Positions 57,455 to 64,000 of a stretch of 64,000 nt of DNA are shown here, one piece after another; the stretch's first letter is position 1, and the number at the start of each line of letters is the position of its first letter. Below the pieces are notes generated by a model. It searched no databases. It worked only from the letters and a program-made list of their open reading frames with translations, and had not been told where the DNA came from. The DNA comes from Massospora cicadina (Eukaryota; Entomophthoromycota; Entomophthoromycetes; Entomophthorales; Entomophthoraceae), in contig JAKSZP010002695.1 in NCBI GenBank assembly GCA_022478985.1, positions 176,584-240,583 on the forward strand, in the 5' to 3' direction. Both the position numbers and the translations under genes were made by a program.

Positions 57455-58110
57455 TGTCAGAAGAGTGTCTCTAAATCCCTACAGAAATCCCATCTAGAGG
57501 ATATAAAAAGGCGCACTTTGTACATTGCCACCACCTTTATAGCCTTTCAATAAACCCAAGTTACTGCCATAAGGAGGTATGTCGCAAGGTCAACAAAAGG
57601 TAACATGGGATAGATATATATAAGGTCATTTATTTATAATTAAGAGTGACGACCAACAGAGAAATTGGTCTAGGAAACGTTATATAAAGAGAATTGGGAT
57701 ACAGACAAGGATCAATTTTTCAAGCTTAGACTTGATTTGCCAATAATATAAGACTACATTCAAAGGCAGTTTTATAGCTTGAGTATTTGTGAACTAAGAC
57801 TTTAAACTACCTGAATGTTATCATTCTTAGTAACATTAAAATTTGAAAATAAATTTAATCCACATTTGAAAAATGAATGTAAGGAACTGTCATCCTTTAG
57901 ACTATAGTGGGTATTTTTTTGCATCGTTGACATAAAATCTTGAACTGCATCAAATGATTTCTATGGATTGACCTGGACATGCTTGTCCTTACCCCAGAAT
58001 TGATCCAAGGTATATCTTAGGTCAGCGAGGGCAACAAGCTTGACCTTTTTAACCATCTTTACTTTCTCCATGTCCCTGCAATCACAAGAAAATCATTTCA
58101 TGCATGAAAT
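57455..58110 (-). repeat. Element F 3' LTR
   Basis: On the minus strand it begins near TTTCATGCATGAAATG and ends GACACTCTTCTGACA, matching the element D LTR end. ACCTTGGATCAATTCTGGGG parallels ACCTTGGACCAACGCTGGGT in the D LTR. It is shorter than the D LTR (about 656 against 890 bp), so it has lost internal sequence. The right boundary is approximate. Confidence 0.75.
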
Positions 58111-58149
58111 AACCCTCCAGTATCTGTGGAACCACCCCTTCCTCAGGGG

Positions 58150-58440
58150 CGTCATCCAGGGAAAAGTTCTTGTGGGCTGGGTCCAGAATTCATAGTGGTG
58201 AAAACGGGATTATCTTAGTCCCTTCTGCATCAGGGAAATGCACGTAGAATGTATTAATGAGGTCTTGTGCATAAATGCAATCCTGGGTGGGCCCCAGGTA
58301 TTCTCTGCAGTGTCAAACCTCTTGCACGATACTAGATATTAAAGCTTTCTTCTTGAATGGTGGGAGGTACGACTTTTCTACTTCCCACTCAGGTGTTCTA
58401 CCAATGAGGTATGCTCCTGGGGTCTCAGGAGGGGTACTCA
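58150..58440 (-). pseudogene. Element F chromodomain and pol C-terminus
   Basis: Reading leftward: HTSLVEHLSGK, SRTSHHSRRK, YLVSCKRFDTAENTWGPPRI. This follows the chromodomain core Y-L-V-K-W-K-G-Y-x-x-x-x-N-x-W-E-P with the second tryptophan kept. It parallels element D (YLVSMKGFDAAESS). One stop lies between the first and second block. Confidence 0.75.
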
Positions 58441-58499
58441 AAGAAGATCAGCTTGCTTTTATGAAAAAGGCAAATATCTGTAACAATGGGGGGAATATA

Positions 58500-59690
58500 G
58501 CAGGTAAGAGGTATGGTCAACTTTTCTGACAATGCAGTAAGGTACTATAATCTTTGGTCAAGTTTTTATAGCTGATTGATCAAAATATTCTTGGCATCGA
58601 ACATCATGAGATATTCCTCCTATTATGTAGGACCCACCCATTCTTACCATCTACATTCTTCTTAAAGACCTTCCTAGTGGCATTCAAATTAGTGTTGCCC
58701 TCTTGTTATAATTTCTCAATAAGCTTGACAAAGTCCACCACTGCTTCCACCTTGGACTCGCAGCGGGGTTTCATATTAAAAGAAGTTAAATCCATAAGCT
58801 GGTGAAGAAGAGAGAACGCTCAATTGAAGTGCTTTGGGCGTTAATAACTAATCTAGGCCAGGGGAAGTTGAGAAGCTCAATCTGAATAATCATCTTCAGT
58901 GCAGCACTGAAAGAACTGTTCAAGACACTAGTTCACTAGTTCTATCTGCTCATCTGATTGGGGGTGGAAGGCAGTAGAATAACAAGGACGAATCTGAAGA
59001 GAATTGCTCAACTCTTCCAAAAATACAAATGTGAACTGGGGTCCACGGTTGCTAATATAGTCCTGGGTTACCTCATGAGCAGAAAAAACATGAGAAACAA
59101 ATAACTTGGCTATCTGTGCTGCAGTATTATGGGTTGCTTGGAATGAAATGGACGAACTTAGTAAATCAGTCCTTTATTACTATGATAGAATCATATCCCT
59201 AGACATGGATAGCTAAACAGTAAAATTGACTGAAAGGGATGTCCAGGGTCTCACTGGTTTTAGACTAAAACCAAAAACCCAATGAGAGTCTGATTATTTT
59301 AGTTTCATCATGTTCTAGACAAGGCACTCCCTTGAATACCTTACAATCTGTTCAGAAACTTCCTTCCTATTATACATATGGCGGATAACCTCCAGGGTTT
59401 TGCCTTCCTTGGGTGCCTAATATTTATAGATCATGGTGTTCCTTGATTATCTCTAGGCGAGTTGGTCATTCTTTAAACTATAATCATCTCTGGAGCCAGG
59501 CCATATCGTTCTCTATAAGGTACCCCTTCTTATGTCCTCCTGGTTCAGCTTGCATTTAGAATAAATTAAGGTATATAAGAGGTTAAATACTGAGAAAAAT
59601 TACCTTTCTGAACATACATATTCAAGTAGCTTTTCTGGAGAAGCGAGAACCAGAATGCATGTCATAGTGAAGGTTACTTAGATGCAATCT
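58500..59690 (-). pseudogene. Element F integrase remnant, both core aspartates changed
   Basis: PWTSLSVNFTV at about 59,222-59,255 is the first core block; where V-D-F is expected it has V-N-F. AKLFVSHVFSAHEVTQDY then ISNRGPQFTFVFLEELSNSL (59,000-59,115) is the second block, with S-D-R-G changed to S-N-R-G. FHPQSDEQIELVN keeps the E of the third block. MKPRCESKVEAVVDFVKLIE (58,720-58,775) matches element D (SKVEAVVDFAKTIKR). VPYCIVRKVDHTSY (58,500-58,550) is the GPY module. The zinc finger end near 59,300-59,690 is damaged, with KTLEVIRHMYNRKEV as the best trace. Confidence 0.87.
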
Positions 59691-59693
59691 TCC
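59689..59693. repeat. Solo LTR target duplication, left copy
   Basis: CTTCC, repeated at 60592-60596. Confidence 0.6.
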
Positions 59694-60591
59694 CTTCATG
59701 GCTTGAGGATGACATGATTATAGGGACCAATAGCAAGTATAAAGTTTCACGTCAGGAGGTCAAAAAGGTGATGTTGGCAGGTCTCACTGACCTCAAAAAT
59801 ACCTTGGACCAACGCTGGGGTAAGGTGAGATATGGCCAAGTTGCTCCTGGGGATGTGATAGAAGTTTGCTCTGTAATAAAGTAGGTTCATAAAAACAAAC
59901 CAACTACATAGTAAATAACGATGATTTGCTTCGTTTTCTTGGCGAATGGGGTCTCAAAACCCGTTTGATTTTTGAAATTTCCAGTTTGGGTCAGCCTTAC
60001 CAACAATTGATATCCAAGAACAGTCAATTACCAACTATAGTACACTGCACAATGGAATGTGTGCGCTTATTGGTGCACCTGTGCTTAGCAATACTTCCAT
60101 CAATTAATTATTCCCTCAAATTTTCTTAAATTTGTTTACTTGAGACCAACCTCTCTCGTTGGTAGACTTCCACCATAGTAAAACCCTTTGTTAATTTAGA
60201 TTTTTCTTAATCTTAACTTGGGAAAACCTGTGCGTGGACCTCTTTGAGAGTCTTGCATAACTTTAGCCATTGGATTTGCATAAATATAACTCTCTCCTCT
60301 GGTGCACCGCTGTGCTGCCCTGGTCCCCTCAAGACTGGGTCACCTTTGCACTCACGCCCACTGCCCCGTTTGGGTATGGACCCCACAATGGGGTTCACCC
60401 TAGCCTTGTTATTTGTCCAGTTTCTTTTTCTTTATATCTCTTTAACCAACCTCGCACTAAGTTACTTCAGCTCCAGCACCCTCTTCAGGGCTCTACTTAC
60501 TTTTATTAATAACGACTAGTTACCTGACGTTGGGGCCAGTCACCATGCACCACCCTGCAGGGAACAGGAGAGTTATGATACTCTCCTTAAA
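59694..60591 (+). repeat. Solo LTR of the element D family, inserted in element F
   Basis: About 898 bp aligning with the element D LTRs from end to end on the plus strand: accttggaccaacgctgggg, aacctgtgcgtggacctctt, tctggtgcaccgctgtg, gttacctgacgttg, actctcct. It is opposite in orientation to element F and splits F between integrase and RNase H. It is flanked by a CTTCC duplication. The terminal bases are decayed (CT and AA in place of TG and CA). It probably formed by recombination between the two LTRs of a full element. Confidence 0.82.
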
Positions 60592-60596
60592 CTTCC
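60592..60596. repeat. Solo LTR target duplication, right copy
   Basis: CTTCC, identical to 59689-59693. Confidence 0.6.
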
Positions 60597-60609
60597 ATGG
60601 GGGCATCAT

Positions 60610-61122
60610 CAGGTGGGTGTTATGTAACTTCACTTCCTTAAGATTAAAATCTAAAGTATGGTATTGCTCAGAACTTTAGCAAAACCATTCTCTTTACCTT
60701 TTATGAGCTCATGATAGAACACAAGTAGGGCAAGGGTCTCTATCTTGGGTTTTGCCATGGGGTCAGGGCATGAGGAGCCCAGTATTACATTAGAGCCCTA
60801 TGGTCAGTACAGAATTAAGTGGCTAAAAGGAACCATGTAAATGATTACACTAGTAAGTTAATGCTTCCACCGCTCTAACAGTTCCTTATCATATACAGCG
60901 TAATTCAACTCAGGTAAGGATAACTTTCAGGAAAAGTATCCTATGGGATGCTTGACTCCATCTCAGCTCACTTGCAAGATACAGCAGCTATAGCAAAGTT
61001 TAAAGCATCACTAGATATAATAAAAAAATTTATTTGCTCCACATGGTGAAGTACTGACACAGATAGCAAAGTGCACTTTACAGCCTGGAAAGCATTCTTC
61101 CATGAAGATGACCAAGGAGAGG
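60610..61122 (-). pseudogene. Element F RNase H remnant
   Basis: Reading leftward from 61,122: SSDALNFAIAAVSCK (around 60,985-61,010), matching A-T-D-A-S-x-F-A-I-A-A in element D. Then traces of the L-P-E-L-N-Y-A block, and CTDHRALM, YWAPHALTPWQNPR and RPLPYLCS (60,720-60,815), matching T-D-H-x-x-L. Interrupted by element E on the right and by the solo LTR on the left. Confidence 0.78.
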
Positions 61123-61127
61123 GTTTT
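61123..61127. repeat. Element E target duplication, left copy
   Basis: GTTTT, repeated at 63655-63659. Confidence 0.75.
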
Positions 61128-62139
61128 TGTCAGGCGAACAGCAAGTAAGAATTAGACTGGCCTGCCAGCCCGGATGCCAGAGCATCCAAGTGGCAAACCA
61201 GAATGCCAGAGGCACTGCTGCTGGTACATCAAATATGGAACTTGAAGGGAGCTTAATTTTCACTAATATAAAAATGGGATTTTGGAGGAAGTTGTTTTTA
61301 TTAGAAATTTAAGGAAGGAGAATCAACCAACAGTTTTCTCATTGTGATGCGCCTGATTAAATAGTCATTAAGTTTGAGAGAAAACAAGCTGGGATCAGGT
61401 TCCACAAGTTTGACCTAAGAGGTGAATTATTCAGGATATGGTTGGGTTAGTTCCCTGGGAACTGACAGCACAAAATTTGGTGGCAGGCCGAGTTGTGGTC
61501 AGTTTGACCTAAGCGGTGAATTATTCAGGATATGGTTGGGTTAGTTCCCTGGGGACTGACATTGCTAAATTCAGCAACAGGCCAAGTTGCGGTCAGTTTG
61601 ACCTAAGCAGTGAACTATTCAGGAATGGTTGGGTTAGTTCCCTGGGGACTGACATCACAAAATTTGGCGGTGGGCTGAGTTGCGTTTGGTGGCATTGCAT
61701 CAGGCGCAACGCCTGATTTGCTGGAAGTAATCTGCCCATTGGGGGTGATGCCTGATGGATTTTTGAGGGGGGGTTTTTAATCAATGTGTAAACCAAATCG
61801 CAACCATCAGGCATTCCAGCTGATAGCTCAGTCTTCATACCTTTTTGACCATTTGAAATTTAAGTATTGGACTGATTGCCACTCGAATTAGTTGCAATCA
61901 ATTCCATTTTGGTGATCTTGGTGCAAATTTTACTGATTCCTCATAACAGTTCTTCTGAGGAGAGTGCAAGTACTGGAAGTGGGATCTGAAGCAGAAGGGC
62001 TATTACCCAGCGCTCATCTACCATGTGAGTGAGATCGCCCTGAGTAACGAGGGGTGTGGCCATCCTCTTCAATACCTTCTTGCTTGTGAATGGAAAGATG
62101 ACCTGATTGACGCCCATAGGACGTTCACCGGGACTTACA
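61128..62139 (-). repeat. Element E 3' LTR, with three tandem units
   Basis: On the plus strand TGTCAGGCGAACAG to GGGACTTACA. It aligns with 62735-63654 but contains three copies of a 94-bp unit (61408-61501, 61502-61595, 61596 to about 61689), each starting gtttgacctaag and containing gttagttccctgg. The other LTR has two copies. A hairpin atcaggcg-caa-cgcctgat lies near 61,698-61,716. Confidence 0.9.
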
Positions 62140-62157
62140 CTACCCTTTCCTTTTTCC
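62140..62157 (-). promoter_or_regulatory. Element E polypurine tract
   Basis: Minus-strand AAAAAGGAAAGGGTAG directly inside the 3' LTR, like the element D tract. Confidence 0.75.
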
Positions 62158-62159
62158 AA

Positions 62160-62464
62160 AAGAAGAGCCTCATCATTGGGAAACTGTATGAGAGCCACCT
62201 TCTTAAGCGCCTTGGGTGACTTGATCGCCATTACTGATGCAGGTTTTTGGGGAAATGGAGAATCTCGGGGTGGGATATGTGGAGTGCTTCAACCAGATTC
62301 ATGCAATTCATGTAATCGCGCGCCTTGCCCCAACTGTTCTCATAGGCCGGATATCCTTTCCAAGCCATGAGATATTGGATGGAACATTGCGATTTTTGGG
62401 ATTCCAGGATAACCTCTCCCTCAGCCTCTTCCCCATTTTTGACAATGATTGGTTCCAGTTCCAT
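62160..62464 (-). pseudogene. Element E chromodomain and pol C-terminus
   Basis: A 77-residue open stretch from 62464 reads MELEPIIVKNGEEAEGEVIL, then ESQKSQCSIQYLMAWKGYPA, then YENSWGKARDYMNCMNLVEA. It matches the chromodomain well: aromatic Y before L-M-A-W-K-G-Y, and N-S-W. The C-terminal tail stops at a TAA near 62,231. It is the best kept chromodomain in the window. Confidence 0.88.
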
Positions 62465-62700
62465 GGGAATTGCACCTTTGAAGGGCGACAGTTGGGAAAC
62501 TACTGGGCTTTAAGGGAACAAACTCATTGCAAGCTGAGATGTCAGGCCCTACTGACATGGGCAAGATGGCTGCGGCAACTATGGGGTATGGGTTTAGAGT
62601 TTTGAGTGGGATGGGACTAATGTAGGCAGGGATAACCTTCTTCACGACCTGATTCAGTTGGAAAGAAGGGGCCATTGCTGCGCCAGAATCTATGAGAAAG
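62440..62700 (-). pseudogene. Element E truncated retropepsin
   Basis: Starting about 35 bp inside the 5' LTR, the minus strand reads ISAFLIDSGAAMAPSFQLNQ, an intact aspartic protease active site (D-S-G-A). About 75 further residues follow (VVKKVIPAYISPIPLKTLNP). The frame changes near 62,450, where the chromodomain frame begins. The C-terminal half of the protease and everything up to the chromodomain are deleted. Confidence 0.8.
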
Positions 62701-62734
62701 GCGGAAATGGTAGGGATTTATGTTTGGTTGATTA

Positions 62735-63654
62735 TGTCAGGCGAACAGCAAGTAAGAGTTAGACTGGCCTGCCAGCCCAGATGCCAGAGCATCCAAGTGG
62801 CGAACCAGAATTCCAGAGGCACTGCTGCTGGTATGACGAATATGGAACTGGAAGGGAGCTTAATTCTCAACAGATAAAAACGGAATTTTGGGGAAGTTGT
62901 TTTTATTGGAAAATTTAAGGGAGGATAATTGACCAACTATTTTCTCATTGCAATGCGCCTTATTAAATTTTTGTCGATTTTAAGTGAAAACAAGCCAGAA
63001 TCAGGTTCCACAAGTTTGACCTAAGCGGCGAATTATTCGAAAATGGGTGGGTTAGTTCCCTAGGGACTGATATTGCTAAATTCAGTGGCGGGTCAAGTCG
63101 CGGTCAGTTCACCTAAGTGGGGAACTATTTGGGAATGGGCGGGTTAGTTCCCTTGGGACTGACATTGCAAAATTTGGTGGCAGGCTAAGTTGTGGTTGGT
63201 GGCATTGCATCAGGCGCAAAGCCTGATTTTCTGGAAGGAATCTGCCCATTGGGGGTGATGTTTGATGGATTTGGGAGGGGGAATTTTATTTGATCATCGT
63301 GTAAACTGAATTGCAACTGTCAGGCATTCCAGCTGATAGCTCAGTCTTCATACCTTTTTGACCATTTGAAATCCGAGTATTGGGCTGATTGCCACTCAAA
63401 TTAGTTGTGATCAATTCCATTTTGGAGATCTCAACTGCAGATTTTACTGATTCCTTGTAACAGTTCTGCAGAAGAGAGTGCGGGTACTGGAAGCAGGATC
63501 TGAAATGGAAGGGCTATTACCTAGCACTCATCTACCACATGAGCGAGATCACCCTGAGTAACAAGGGGTATGGCCAAACCTCTTTGGTACCTTCTTGCTT
63601 GGGAATGAAAAGATGACCTGATTGATACCCAGAGGACGTTCACCAGGACTTACA
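62735..63654 (-). repeat. Element E 5' LTR, with two tandem units
   Basis: Plus strand TGTCAGGCGAACAG to AGGACTTACA. Two tandem units start at 63014 and 63106. It lacks one unit relative to 61128-62139. Confidence 0.9.
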
Positions 63655-63659
63655 GTTTT
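63655..63659. repeat. Element E target duplication, right copy
   Basis: GTTTT, identical to 61123-61127. Confidence 0.75.
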
Positions 63660-64000
63660 TGGCTCTTCTGGCCTTATATCTTGGCGAGGCAACCTCTTAA
63701 AGGTTGTTATTAAACCTCATAAGAAAGGTGTATGTCCCCAATGCGCTTCTCAATTCCCTAACTGAATTTAATATGGAGCAATCATGAAAAGCCTTCTCCT
63801 TGTCTAGGGTGATCATATGGCCCTTGTCAAACACAATATTGCCCAAGAAGGGGACCTGAGTCTTAAAACCTAATGATTAATTATTTTCAGCGTCATGTTT
63901 GCCGCCCCAAGTGTTCTTCCCCTTGCCTCAGGTAGTCTTATGGGATCCTTAATCAGTGGAGAATCAGGATGTCTTCTATATATGCTAGAGAGCATACACC
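63660..64000 (-). pseudogene. Element F reverse transcriptase, C-terminal part
   Basis: From the window edge leftward: SLAYIEDILIL at about 63,960-63,995 is the catalytic box (YxDD, here Y-I-E-D). FLGNIVFDKGHMITLDKEKA (63,790-63,850) and CSILNSVRELRSALGTYTFL follow, closely parallel to element D. It joins across element E to the RNase H region at 61,122. Confidence 0.85.

Larger units (their letters stand above)
61128..63654 (-). mobile_element. Element E: 2.5-kb internally deleted chromovirus nested in element F
   Basis: Two long LTRs (1012 and 920 bp) enclose only 595 bp of internal sequence. This retains the start of the protease fused to the chromodomain, with gag, RT, RNase H and integrase absent. 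A GTTTT target duplication encloses the whole unit, and element F sequence continues on both sides. It is either a deletion derivative that moved as such (non-autonomous) or an ordinary insertion that lost its core later. Confidence 0.9.
57455..64000 (-). mobile_element. Element F: Ty3 chromovirus, nested insertions, runs off the window
   Basis: Minus-strand chromovirus related to element D. From right to left: RT (63,660-64,000), interrupted by element E, RNase H (60,620-61,122), interrupted by a solo LTR, integrase (58,560-59,690), chromodomain (58,200-58,430) and 3' LTR (57455-58110). Gag, protease and 5' LTR lie beyond position 64000. Confidence 0.9.

Noticed and set aside
60244..60519. 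Plus-strand open frames of 79-91 residues in the solo LTR
   Set aside because: They fall in LTR sequence in two overlapping frames with no domain; non-coding repeat sequence.
61078..61312. Open frames on both strands at the left end of element E, repeated at 62692-62936
   Set aside because: Duplicated because they lie in the two LTRs. No family resemblance; composition effect of the GC-richer LTR.
1..64000. CRISPR arrays, bacterial operons or phage modules
   Set aside because: No regular spaced repeats, no ribosome-binding-site-led gene runs; everything readable is eukaryotic retroelement sequence.

Overview
The window looks like repeat-dominated, AT-rich nuclear DNA of a eukaryote. I recognise no intact host gene. 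What can be read is a graveyard of retrotransposons: Ty3/Gypsy (Metaviridae) LTR elements of two lineages, two related APE-type LINEs, two tRNA-derived SINEs, a solo LTR, and several small unexplained insertions. dUTPase-bearing Ty3 elements, chromoviruses and L1-like LINEs together would fit a repeat-rich fungus. This is inference only; the window carries no diagnostic host gene.

Layout. 1-709 (-): edge of a Ty3 element (protease and dUTPase-like piece). 1875-9594 (+): element A, a full-length but decayed Ty3 element with both LTRs. About 11.85-13.86 kb (+): element B, a very decayed Ty3 pol. 16544-23071 (-): element C, a complete Ty3 element with LTRs, PBS, PPT and 5-bp target duplication CAAAC. 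23152-23453 and 24213-24507: two SINEs, each with 15-16 bp target duplications. About 24.94-26.03 kb: a GC-richer island of unknown nature. 28138-28225: a small inverted LTR piece. 30501-36512 (+): element D, a chromovirus with 0.89-kb LTRs and most of gag missing. About 36.5-41.5 kb (-): LINE II. 43311-48529 (+): LINE I, full length with a 17-bp target duplication, inserted in a dispersed repeat (R). About 52.98-57.2 kb (-): element G, a dUTPase-bearing Ty3 element. 57455-64000 (-): element F, a chromovirus broken by a solo LTR (59694-60591) and by a 2.5-kb deleted mini-element E (61128-63654, target duplication GTTTT).

How the parts relate. Elements Z, A, C, G, and possibly B, form one Ty3 lineage with the order protease, dUTPase-like domain, RT, RNase H, integrase, and no visible chromodomain. 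D, E, F and the solo LTR belong to a chromodomain lineage. The two SINEs end in a 3' tail resembling that of LINE I, which suggests they borrowed its reverse transcriptase. Three tiny insertions (16-24 nt) with 13-16 bp target duplications look like extremely 5'-truncated products of another retroposon; its 3' end is also seen at about 26,018-26,034.

All coding regions carry stops and frameshifts, and many catalytic losses can be explained by C-to-T changes. Long AT-rich stretches (about 9.6-11.8, 14-16.5, 26.0-28.1, 28.2-29.5, 48.8-52.9 kb) show almost nothing recognisable. All alignments were done by eye, so boundaries marked approximate should be treated as such.
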